A DNA stretch of 14,109 bases, from positions 1 to 14,109 of the forward strand of contig JAXMJH010000105.1 of NCBI GenBank assembly GCA_034376725.1. Reading direction: 5' to 3'. Positions within the stretch are counted from its first letter, which is position 1. The number at the start of each line of letters is the position of its first letter. The notes beneath the pieces were generated by a model. It was given only the letters and a program-made list of their open reading frames with translations, ran no database searches and was not told where the DNA came from. The stretch comes from UBA11164 sp034376725. GTDB lineage: Bacteria > Pseudomonadota > Gammaproteobacteria > Xanthomonadales > Xanthomonadaceae. Below, piece by piece: positions 1-8,015 of this stretch. A program made the position numbers and the translations under genes.

Positions 1-34
1 AGACACGATCGGCAGATTTGGCGGTACGATTCAT
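1..34 (-). CDS. 5' end of an unidentified gene, running off the left edge
   Basis: Only 11 codons are visible (M N R T A K S A D R V), starting with ATG at 34-32 on the minus strand. The call rests on a very strong Shine-Dalgarno, AGGAGGAG, at about 48-41, seven bases before the ATG. The gene lies in the same direction as argS and the SPOR-protein gene but is separated from them by about 360 bases, so it probably has its own transcript. In Pseudomonas the argS/SPOR pair is followed by hslV, but these residues do not look like the HslV N-terminus, so no function is proposed. The Shine-Dalgarno lies within one arm of a perfect inverted repeat, annotated separately. Confidence 0.4.
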   Translation of the reverse strand, partial: MNRTAKSADRV

Positions 35-37
35 GGC

Positions 38-129
38 GGACTCCTCCTCTCGGCTGTGTGGTTGGTCGCTACTCAAGCAGCACCCCTCACTCTGGCACAT
101 CGCGATGCCGTCCCTGGGAGGAGGAGTCC
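38..129 (-). promoter_or_regulatory. Possible RBS-sequestering leader hairpin
   Basis: Bases 118-129 and 38-49 form a perfect 12-base inverted repeat separated by 68 bases. Read on the minus strand, the upstream arm (GGACTCCTCCTC) is an exact anti-Shine-Dalgarno for the downstream arm (GAGGAGGAGTCC). The downstream arm is the ribosome site of the truncated gene starting at 34. The intervening 68 bases contain a small internal stem-loop possibility around 62-79. Folding would hide the ribosome site, suggesting translational control. Whether a ligand, temperature or protein acts on it cannot be told from sequence. Confidence 0.4.
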
Positions 130-145
130 ATCCCATCAGCATCGG

Positions 146-389
146 CCGAACGTCGTATGCCGGGGAGGCGAAATGGTTATGGGCATCCGGCGGTCCCGGC
201 TTTCGCTGCGCTCGAGCCGGGCTACGCGGGTGGCTTGCGCGGTTCGGCGCGCCGAGTAGCCCGGCATAGACCGGCATAGACCGAAGGTCGTATGCCGGGG
301 CGTGGTGGCCGAAAGCCGGGATGGCGCGGCGCTGGGTGGCATCCGGCGGTCCCGGCTTTCACTTCGCTCAAGCCAGGCTGGGCGGGTGG
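146..389. repeat. Two degenerate copies of a GC-rich intergenic palindromic repeat
   Basis: This fills most of the 358-base gap between the SPOR gene and the left-edge gene. Block 1 occurs at 146-165 and 281-300 (19 of 20 bases identical). Block 2 occurs at 183-233 and 339-389 (45 of 51 identical by eye). Each unit can form hairpins: cccggct 195-201 with agccggg 215-221, and a perfect 11-base inverted repeat at 311-321/350-360. A 10-base inverted repeat, gccgggctac 216-225 / gtagcccggc 256-265, and a tandem ccggcataga at 261-280 lie between. The second copy abuts the SPOR-gene stop codon. The structure resembles REP/BIME-type chromosomal repeats, but the family is not identified. No coding gene is supported here. 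Confidence 0.7.
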
Positions 390-392
390 AGG

Positions 393-967
393 TCAGCGGG
401 CTCGAACGGCCATCGAGGCGATGCCCAGCCCGGCGAGTCGGGACTTGGCGGCTTCCAGCCCCTGGACCGAAGGATACGGACCGAGGATGACCCGGTGGTG
501 GGTGGTGCCCTGAATGACCGCCGTTTCGATACGTGCCACTTCGCCGGCCAGGGCAATCCGGGCCTTCAGCTCGTCGGCGCGCGCCGCTTCGGTGAACGAG
601 CCGGCCTGCAGCAGGAAGTGGCCGTCTTCGGCGCGGCTCGCCGTGCTGGCGGGACTCTCGCGTTCGGCCTTGGCCTGTTCGCGCAGCTGCTCGTCGGGGA
701 TCTCGACTTCGCGCTCGGGCAGCAGGGTGTAGAAATCGTAGCGCCGCTTGCTGGCGGGTTCGGCATCCTGGGCCAGGGGCGGCTCTCGGGTGGCCGGCGC
801 GCTGGCGTCGGGCTTGGGTACCGGACGATCAGCGGCGCTTGGCAGGCGGTCGCGCAGGAAAACCGCTGCAAACAAAGTGAATCCGATCAGCAGGCCGCCC
901 AACAGCCAGATCCAGGAAGGAATGCCGCCACCACTGCGGCGCGCCTGCTTGCGTACCCGGCGCGCCA

Positions 968-968
<1 letters not shown>
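393..968 (-). CDS. SPOR-domain, single-pass membrane protein (FtsN-like)
   Basis: A 191-residue protein with a basic N-terminus (MARRVRKQARR), one membrane segment at about residues 17-37, and a proline/alanine-rich linker. A short segment, YDFYTLLPEREVEI, at about 77-90 is typical of FtsN-like proteins next to argS. A C-terminal SPOR domain spans about 115-190, including FLLQAGSF and the HHRVILGPYPS stretch. SPOR domains bind denuded peptidoglycan glycans at division sites, so a role in septal cell-wall work is likely. The start was chosen at 968 because its ATG overlaps the argS stop by one base (TAATG) and has GGAGG seven bases upstream. A longer in-frame reading exists only inside argS. 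The coupling implies co-expression with argS. It could be called ftsN or dedD-like, but family membership within SPOR proteins is not certain. Confidence 0.9.
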
Positions 969-2731
<1,763 letters not shown>

Positions 2732-2759
2732 GGAGGGCGACAGTTGGCGTAAAGCCGCA

Positions 2760-2765
2760 ATTGTA
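2760..2765 (-). promoter_or_regulatory. Probable argS -10 element
   Basis: The minus strand reads TACAAT here, five of six bases of the sigma-70 -10 consensus, 28 bases upstream of the argS GTG. No convincing -35 hexamer is seen at the expected distance (around 2782-2788), so the assignment is tentative. It leaves only a short leader before argS. Confidence 0.4.
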
Positions 2766-2827
2766 GCCTGCCGGGCCGCCAGTGCGCCCTGTTGCAGCGA
2801 TGTGGCTGCGGGTCGGGCCGGGCCGGG

Positions 2828-2861
2828 TTGTCATAAACCGGTCATCCAGCGGTCATACGCT
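2828..2861 (+). promoter_or_regulatory. Triple Pho-box-like array upstream of the TonB2 operon
   Basis: Three heptamers, TTGTCAT (2828-2834), CGGTCAT (2839-2845) and CGGTCAT (2850-2856), repeat at exactly 11-base intervals in direct orientation. PhoB is known to bind 11-base direct repeats made of CTGTCAT plus four AT-leaning bases, upstream of -10 elements and in place of a -35. The first repeat is followed by AAAC, as in good Pho boxes. If repeats 1 and 2 form the functional box, a poor -10 candidate, TACGCT (2856-2861, three of six), lies ten bases after the second heptamer. Orientation points to the DUF3450/TonB2 operon, whose first ATG is at 2923, not to divergent argS. The inference is induction by phosphate starvation. 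Confidence 0.6.
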
Positions 2862-2922
2862 GTTGCCGGTGGCCGCCGGATGCGACGGCCCGCCTCGCAC
2901 CCGAAAATTTCCGGAGAAACAC

Positions 2923-3696
2923 ATGTCCCGCCACTTCGTGCCACGCCACTGCGCGGCGACGCTGGCCGTTTTGCTGGCGCTGACCCCGGCGCTCGCGTCT
3001 GCCCAGAGCGATGAACTCGCCCGCCGGCTGATCGAGCTGCGCGGCGAAGTCGAGCAACTCAACGGCGAACTCGAGCTGCTGCGCGAAGAGCAGCGCACCA
3101 CCCTGGCCGGTCTCAGCGCCCAACGCGCCGAGCTTTCGGCCAGTCTGGAACGCCAACTGCTGGCCGCGCGCGAGCTGCGCGAGAAGCGCGCAGCCGCCGA
3201 ACTGGCTCAGGCCGAAACCGGCCTGGAAGGCGAAGCGCTCAAGCCGCTGCTGGTGTCCAAGGTGGCCGAGCTGCGCGCCCGGATCGCCGATGGCGTGCCG
3301 TTCAAGATCGACGAGCGATTGGGCGAGCTGGATCAGTTCGTCGTTCAGATCGAAAACGGCACGGTTCCGCCGCAGCGCGCGGTGAACCGACTGTGGGCGT
3401 TCTACGAGGACGAATTCCGCCTGACCCGTGAAAACAGCCTGCACCGGCAGACCATCACCGTCGACGGCTGGAAGATGCTGGCCGACGTGGCCAAGCTGGG
3501 CACGGTGGCACTGTACTTCAAGACCAGCGATGGCCAGGTCGGCCAGGCAGTGCGCGATGCCGGGCAGTGGCGCTGGCAGCGGGTTACCGCAGCCGACGAT
3601 GTCGCCCGCATCGACACCCTGTTCGATGCCCTGCGCAAGCAGATTCGCCAAGGCTACTTCGAGCTGCCGCTGCTGGCAGTGGGAGCCGGCCAATGA
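2923..3696 (+). CDS. DUF3450 family periplasmic protein (TonB2-system accessory)
   Basis: A 257-residue exported protein. A signal peptide covers about residues 1-27 (hydrophobic core LAVLLALTPALA, cut near ASA-Q). A long coiled coil follows at about 30-100, rich in Leu, Glu, Arg and Gln. The C-terminal part carries GVPFKIDERL (about 124-133), LWAFYEDEF (157-165) and LGTVALYFKTSDGQVG (192-207), the pattern recalled for DUF3450 proteins. The ATG at 2923 was chosen over upstream in-frame starts because it has GGAG about seven bases before it and opens the signal peptide. Its stop overlaps the ttpC start by four bases (ATGA). A member of this family precedes ttpC in Vibrio TonB2 clusters. Its precise role is not established, but a periplasmic scaffold or partner for TtpC is likely. 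Residues 186-219 resemble part of TtpC (see findings). Confidence 0.85.
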   Translation: MSRHFVPRHCAATLAVLLALTPALASAQSDELARRLIELRGEVEQLNGELELLREEQRTTLAGLSAQRAELSASLERQLLAARELREKRAAAELAQAETGLEGEALKPLLVSKVAELRARIADGVPFKIDERLGELDQFVVQIENGTVPPQRAVNRLWAFYEDEFRLTRENSLHRQTITVDGWKMLADVAKLGTVALYFKTSDGQVGQAVRDAGQWRWQRVTAADDVARIDTLFDALRKQIRQGYFELPLLAVGAGQ

Positions 3697-5144
3697 ACCG
3701 CGCCACTCTGCAGTTGGCCCTGTGCGCCGCCCTGAGCTGGGCCGGCATTGGTAGCGCAATGGCCCAGGAGCCGGCTCCGGAGGCCACCGCCGCTGCGCCC
3801 GTCGCGGCTCCGGTCGCGCCGGCGCCCGAGGTGTCCCTGGAACAGGCCTACAAACGCGAGTTCGCCTTCCTTCAGGCCCAGAAGAACGAGCTGAGCTCCC
3901 GATTGGCACAGACCCGGCAGCGCTTCGAAGCCGACCGCGATCGACTCGAAGGCGAGATCCGCGCGCTGGAATCGGGCGCGCTTGCCGCCAAGTCCGAGGC
4001 CGAGTCGCTGTCCGATGAGCTGGTGAGGATGGAGCAGCGCACCCAGAGCCTGATCGAAAACACCGAACTACTGGCGATCACCTTCGACCAGGCGCGCGCC
4101 ACGCTGGGCGGCTTCGGCGTGCCAGCGCTGGACGGCGACGACTTTGCCCTGGCCGAGCAGACAGTGCAGCTGCACACGGTGTTCGATACCGCCTTGGCTA
4201 CGCTGGGCGAGTTGAGTCGCGTGCGCAGCGAGCCGGGCGTGTTCTATCTGGCCGATGGCAGCGAGGTCACCGGCACGGTGATCCGCCTCGGCAACGTCGC
4301 CGCTTTCGGCATCAGCGACGAGGCCAGCGGCACGCTGGCCCCGGCCGGCGGGGGCCGGTTTCGCCTGTGGTCGGCGCCGGCCGAAGCCAGCGCGCAGGCG
4401 CTGGCCGCCGGGCAGTTGCCCGATCCGCTGCGGGTTTTCCTTTTCGAAAACAGCAACACCGCTGTTGCCGACCCCGAGGCCAAGACGCTCTGGGGCGAAA
4501 TCGCCAAGGGCGGACTGATCGGCTACATCATCGTCGCGCTCGGCCTGCTGGCACTGGTGCTGGTCGTGGCGCGCAGCATTTTCCTCAAGAATGCCGGCGC
4601 CAGCATCCAGCACATCCTGGAGGGCGTCGCCCCGGCGATGCGCGGCCATCGGATCGAAGACGCGATCGTGGCCGCCAAGCGCTTCAAGGGGTCGGCGGCG
4701 CGGGTGGTGACGGCGGCCCTGCGCGGCATCGAGAAAGCGCTGGCCGACAGCGTGCTCGAACGCACCGAGCGTGAGCAGATCGAGGACATCGTGTCCGAAT
4801 CGATCCTGCATGAATCCGGACACCTCAACCGGTTCGGCACGTTCATCCTGATGATCGCCGCCGTCGCGCCGTTGCTGGGCCTGCTGGGCACCGTCACCGG
4901 CATGATCCAGACCTTCGACGTGATCACCGAATTCGGCACCTCCGACCCCAAGCTGCTGTCCGGAGGCATCGCCACCGCGCTGGTCACCACCCAACTGGGA
5001 CTGATCGTCGCCATTCCGGTGTTGCTGGTCGGCAATCTGCTCAACGGCTGGGCGGAGCGGATCAAGGACGACATGGAGAAGGCGGCGCTGCAGGTGGTCA
5101 ACCTGTATCAGGACGTGCGCCAGCCGGCAGCGGCCAAGGGCTGA
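3693..5144 (+). CDS. ttpC: TtpC-like MotA/TolQ/ExbB proton-channel family protein
   Basis: A 483-residue inner-membrane protein. A signal peptide occupies residues 1-25 (ends SAMAQ). An Ala/Pro-rich linker, a periplasmic coiled coil (about 47-130) and a small periplasmic domain (about 180-230) follow. The C-terminal third is ExbB-like, with a membrane segment at 274-297 (GYIIVALGLLALVLVV) and two more at about 381-405 and 424-450. These carry APLLGLLGTVTGMIQTFDVI and GGIATALVTTQLGLIVAIP, the ExbB/TolQ signatures. This architecture, an ExbB domain behind an exported coiled-coil region, is that of TtpC, which in Vibrio is required for TonB2 function alongside ExbB2. It probably joins or modulates the ExbB-ExbD motor and reaches into the periplasm. 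The start at 3693 has GGGAG seven bases upstream and is coupled to the preceding stop. A normal ExbB follows ten bases later, so TtpC is additional rather than a replacement. Confidence 0.88.
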   Translation: MNRATLQLALCAALSWAGIGSAMAQEPAPEATAAAPVAAPVAPAPEVSLEQAYKREFAFLQAQKNELSSRLAQTRQRFEADRDRLEGEIRALESGALAAKSEAESLSDELVRMEQRTQSLIENTELLAITFDQARATLGGFGVPALDGDDFALAEQTVQLHTVFDTALATLGELSRVRSEPGVFYLADGSEVTGTVIRLGNVAAFGISDEASGTLAPAGGGRFRLWSAPAEASAQALAAGQLPDPLRVFLFENSNTAVADPEAKTLWGEIAKGGLIGYIIVALGLLALVLVVARSIFLKNAGASIQHILEGVAPAMRGHRIEDAIVAAKRFKGSAARVVTAALRGIEKALADSVLERTEREQIEDIVSESILHESGHLNRFGTFILMIAAVAPLLGLLGTVTGMIQTFDVITEFGTSDPKLLSGGIATALVTTQLGLIVAIPVLLVGNLLNGWAERIKDDMEKAALQVVNLYQDVRQPAAAKG

Positions 5145-5153
5145 GCTGAGATC

Positions 5154-5768
5154 ATGTTCAGCGGCGCTTCCCAGTCGTGGCAGGATGCACTCGGCGGCTA
5201 TCTCGGCAGCGGCGGGCTGGTCATGCCCGCCCTGCTGGTGGTGACCGCGCTGCTCTGGTATGCGCTCGGCAGCCGATGGGCCGTGCTTCAGCGCGGCACC
5301 GACAGCAACGTGCGGGTGTTGATCCGTCGCTACGAAGAAGGCCGACGCAAGGGCGGGACCGGCATGGTCGACGCGGCCATCCAGCGCGGGTTGGCGCTGC
5401 GCGCGGCGGGTGTCCCCGATCTGCGCCGTCGCCTGGACGAAGCCTTTGGTGATTTCGATTCGGCACTCAAGCGACATGCCACGCTGATCGCCTCCTTGGT
5501 CGGCATCGCGCCGATGCTGGGATTGCTGGGCACGGTGATGGGCATGATCGTCACCTTCGAGTCGCTCGGCGACATGACCCTGTTTTCGCAATCGGGCGGC
5601 ATCGCATCAGGCATCGCCACGGCCCTGTTCACCACGCAGATGGGTCTGGTGGTGGCGGTGCCCGGGCTGATCGCCAAAACCGTGCTGGACCGGCGCGCCC
5701 AGAAACTCGTCAGCGATCTTGCCCAGATCAAGGACATCCTCGTCAGCGCGCCCGACGCGCAAGGTTGA
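5154..5768 (+). CDS. exbB: ExbB2-like proton-channel subunit
   Basis: A 204-residue inner-membrane protein, the short ExbB2 form. Three membrane segments lie at about residues 20-41, 110-138 and 147-174. The hallmark stretches are ATLIASLVGIAPMLGLLGTV and GGIASGIATALFTTQMGLVV, including the conserved Thr-rich pore-lining helix. ExbB pentamers form the stator that conducts protons with ExbD and drives TonB. It starts nine bases after the ttpC stop with only a weak ribosome site (GAG around 5150), so translation is probably coupled. The ExbD start follows its stop by four bases. Both channel signature regions look intact. Confidence 0.95.
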   Translation: MFSGASQSWQDALGGYLGSGGLVMPALLVVTALLWYALGSRWAVLQRGTDSNVRVLIRRYEEGRRKGGTGMVDAAIQRGLALRAAGVPDLRRRLDEAFGDFDSALKRHATLIASLVGIAPMLGLLGTVMGMIVTFESLGDMTLFSQSGGIASGIATALFTTQMGLVVAVPGLIAKTVLDRRAQKLVSDLAQIKDILVSAPDAQG

Positions 5769-5772
5769 AGCC

Positions 5773-6186
5773 ATGCTCAGACGCCGTGCGGAAAAAGCCA
5801 CCGAAGGCACCGTCGATCTCACCCCGATGATCGACATGACCTTCATCCTGCTGATCTTCTTCATGGTCAGCACCACGTTCGTGAAGGACATGAAGCTGGA
5901 TATCGACCGTCCCGGCGCGCGGACCCAGCAAGTGGCGTCCACGAAAGCGATACGCCTGTACATCGACAAGACCGGCGAAACCTATCTCGATGGCGAGCCG
6001 GTCCGGGTCTGGGCGATTCAGGGCCGGGTCCGCGATCAGTTGCGCGGCATGACCAGCAAATCCGTGCTGGTGGTGACCGACGAGGCGGTGCCTTCCGGCC
6101 GGCTGGTCGAGGTGGTCGATCAAGCCCGCCTGGCCGGTGCCGATGACGTTGGCGTGGCGACCGTGGCCGAGGCGGGAGAGGGCTGA
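5773..6186 (+). CDS. exbD: ExbD2-like proton-channel subunit
   Basis: A 137-residue protein with a short cytoplasmic N-terminus, one membrane helix (about residues 21-37) and a periplasmic domain. The motif VDLTPMIDMTFILLIFFMV carries the essential protonatable Asp (residue 21) of ExbD/TolR/MotB-type stators. The periplasmic part has the usual KAIRLYIDKTGETYLDGE strand pattern and ends with LVEVVDQARLAGADDVGVAT, the ExbD C-terminal fold. It pairs with ExbB to convert proton motive force into TonB motion. The start at 5773 has AAGG about eight bases upstream. An in-frame ATG further up (5719) lies within exbB and would add 18 non-homologous residues, so it was rejected. Confidence 0.95.
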   Translation: MLRRRAEKATEGTVDLTPMIDMTFILLIFFMVSTTFVKDMKLDIDRPGARTQQVASTKAIRLYIDKTGETYLDGEPVRVWAIQGRVRDQLRGMTSKSVLVVTDEAVPSGRLVEVVDQARLAGADDVGVATVAEAGEG

Positions 6187-6189
6187 GCG

Positions 6190-6825
6190 ATGGCCTCGAC
6201 CCGCCGCGTCCGGAGCGCCGGTGCGATCAGTGCCGTGCTGGGCTTTGCCATGGTGCTTGGATTGATGCTGGTGATGAACCGGCAGATCGGCACGCAGTCG
6301 CGCGAGTCCGGCGAGAGCGGCAGTCAGATCGAAATCGTGCGCAAGGAGAAACCGCCGCAACCCGCGCCGTTGCGCAAGCCCGAGCCGCCCAAGCGGCCAC
6401 AGCGCCAGGCACCGACTCCGTTGATCGGGCTGGATTCGGCGCTGTCCGGGCTGGATTTCGGTCTGCCGCAATTCGACGCCTCCGAGCTCGATCTGGGCAA
6501 GGGCCTGCTCGGCGACAGCAGCGACGTGGTGATGACCGACGACAGCGTCGATCAGGCGCCGCGACCGATCGTGCAGACCCCGATGACCTATCCACCGCGC
6601 GCCAAGGCGTCGGGCATCACCGGCTATGTCCTGCTCAGTGTGCTGATCAGTCCGACCGGCCAGGTCGAGCGGGTCAAGGTGCTCGAATCCGAGCCTGCTG
6701 GCGTGTTTGACGATGTCGCGATGGCCGGTGTGCAGAACTGGAAATTCGAACCCGCCAGCTACCGGGGCGAGAACGTGCGCGTCTGGGCCCGCCAGCGGGT
6801 TCGCTTCGATCTGAGCCGGGGCTGA
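6190..6825 (+). CDS. tonB: TonB2-type energy transducer
   Basis: A 211-residue protein with a basic N-terminus, a membrane anchor at about residues 11-29 and a short Pro/Lys-rich spacer (about 54-77, KPEPPKRPQRQAP). A Leu/Asp-rich linker and a C-terminal TonB domain (about 127-209) follow. The latter shows YPPRAKASGITGYVLLSVLI, the G-V-V core and a late aromatic pattern NWKFEPASYRG. TonB carries energy from ExbB/ExbD across the periplasm to the TonB box of outer-membrane receptors. The spacer is short compared with E. coli TonB, as is usual for TonB2 proteins, and TtpC or DUF3450 may compensate for reach. The start lies three bases after the exbD stop, with GGAGAGGG about eight bases upstream. 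The nearest candidate client is the receptor encoded two genes downstream. Confidence 0.94.
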   Translation: MASTRRVRSAGAISAVLGFAMVLGLMLVMNRQIGTQSRESGESGSQIEIVRKEKPPQPAPLRKPEPPKRPQRQAPTPLIGLDSALSGLDFGLPQFDASELDLGKGLLGDSSDVVMTDDSVDQAPRPIVQTPMTYPPRAKASGITGYVLLSVLISPTGQVERVKVLESEPAGVFDDVAMAGVQNWKFEPASYRGENVRVWARQRVRFDLSRG

Positions 6826-6826
6826 C

Positions 6827-7981
6827 ATGGCCATCGCTGCACGCATCTTTCTGCTGATCCTGGCGCTCGGCCTGGCGTCTCCGGCGTTTGCCAAGAAGGC
6901 GGCGTCCGACGAGGTCGACTATCTGGCGCTGGCTGCCCTGCTGACCCGCGATGGCGAGTACGACCGCGCCGAGGACGCGCTGGCCCAGGTGGACACCACC
7001 GCCGAGGATCTCGATCTGGCCCAGTACCACACCGTACGCGGCCTGATCGCGCTGGAGAAACAGCGCAACGAGGAGGCCGCCAGCGCCTTCGCCGACGCCA
7101 TCGCCGCCGGCCAGGACGACCCGCTGGTGCACCTGTATCGCGCCCAGGCTCACTTCGGCGTCGAGCAGTACCGCGAGGCGCTGGGTGCGCTTGATGCGGC
7201 CGGCGATTCGGTCGATGCACTGTCCGGCGCCTGGTTGATGCGCGGCCACGCTTACTGGATGCTGGGCGAGCGGCAGCGCACCTTCGACACGCTCACAGCG
7301 GCAGGAGAGCGGTTTCCAGGCAATAACGGCTTCCTGCGCCGGCAGGTGTTTTATCTGATCGATGCCGGCCTGAATCAGCAGGCCGCCGACCTGGGACGCG
7401 ACTACCTGCTTCGGGCCGAGGGCAAGGCCGATGACTATGTCGCCATCGGCACGGCGCTGCGCCGATCCGGCAGTCGCGAAGAAGCCCTGCGGTTTCTGGA
7501 AAGTGCGGCGCTGCGCTTTCCGACCGATGGCACCATCCCCAAGGCGCTGGCCCAGACCTGGCTGGAACAGGGCAATCCGCTGGCCGCAGCAGAAATCCTG
7601 GCGCGTGCCGCAGTCGCCGAACCGGCCCTGTACGCCGAGACCGCCGAACTGCTGCGCCGCGCCGACCAGCCGGCGCGGGCGCTGCAGGTCAATGCGCTGG
7701 TGCCCGACGCCGAGCGCAAGCTCAAGCAGCGGGTGGGCATTCTGATCGAGCTGCGCCGTTACGACCAGGTGGCCGGCATGGAAGAGCCGCTGTACCGGGC
7801 CGGCCTGCTGGCCGATGAGGACGTGCGCTATGCGCTGGCCTATGCCTACTACCGCGGCGGCGACCACGCCGCCGCCGAGCGGCATCTGTCCGCACTGACC
7901 CGTCCGGAGCTGTTCCGCAAGGCTACCGAACTGCGCCGGCTGATGAGCGAATGCGCCGACGCCCGCTGGACCTGCGCCTGA
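6827..7981 (+). CDS. Exported TPR-repeat protein of the TonB2 operon
   Basis: A 384-residue protein with a signal peptide (residues 1-22, ends PAFA-KK) followed by helical TPR-like repeats over most of its length. Clear examples are at about 30-60 (LLTRDGEYDRAEDAL), 65-95 (TVRGLIALEKQRNEEAASAFADAI), 100-125, 135-165 (RGHAYWMLGERQRTFDTL), 205-235 (ALRRSGSREEALRFLESA), 240-265 and 330-355 (ALAYAYYRGGDHAAAERHL). TPR domains mediate protein-protein contacts. A TPR protein closes the Vibrio TonB2 cluster, and its exact role there is not settled. It starts one base after the tonB stop (TGACATG). Two cysteines lie near the C-terminus (residues 375 and 383) and could form a disulphide in the periplasm. 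The receptor gene begins 34 bases downstream with no terminator between. Confidence 0.9.
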   Translation: MAIAARIFLLILALGLASPAFAKKAASDEVDYLALAALLTRDGEYDRAEDALAQVDTTAEDLDLAQYHTVRGLIALEKQRNEEAASAFADAIAAGQDDPLVHLYRAQAHFGVEQYREALGALDAAGDSVDALSGAWLMRGHAYWMLGERQRTFDTLTAAGERFPGNNGFLRRQVFYLIDAGLNQQAADLGRDYLLRAEGKADDYVAIGTALRRSGSREEALRFLESAALRFPTDGTIPKALAQTWLEQGNPLAAAEILARAAVAEPALYAETAELLRRADQPARALQVNALVPDAERKLKQRVGILIELRRYDQVAGMEEPLYRAGLLADEDVRYALAYAYYRGGDHAAAERHLSALTRPELFRKATELRRLMSECADARWTCA

Positions 7982-8015
7982 GTTTCACCTCCCCGCCGCC
8001 TTCGCAACGAGCCCA

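Noticed and set aside
2901..2914. AT-rich near-palindrome ccgaaaatttccgg before the DUF3450 start, considered as an operator
   Set aside because: It is short and imperfectly symmetric, overlaps the ribosome-site region, and does not resemble a Fur or other known box.
4068..5591. A 507-codon minus-strand open frame across ttpC and exbB
   Set aside because: It is rich in His, Gln, Ala and Arg, as expected for the complement of GC-rich membrane-protein genes, and is incompatible with the clear plus-strand operon.
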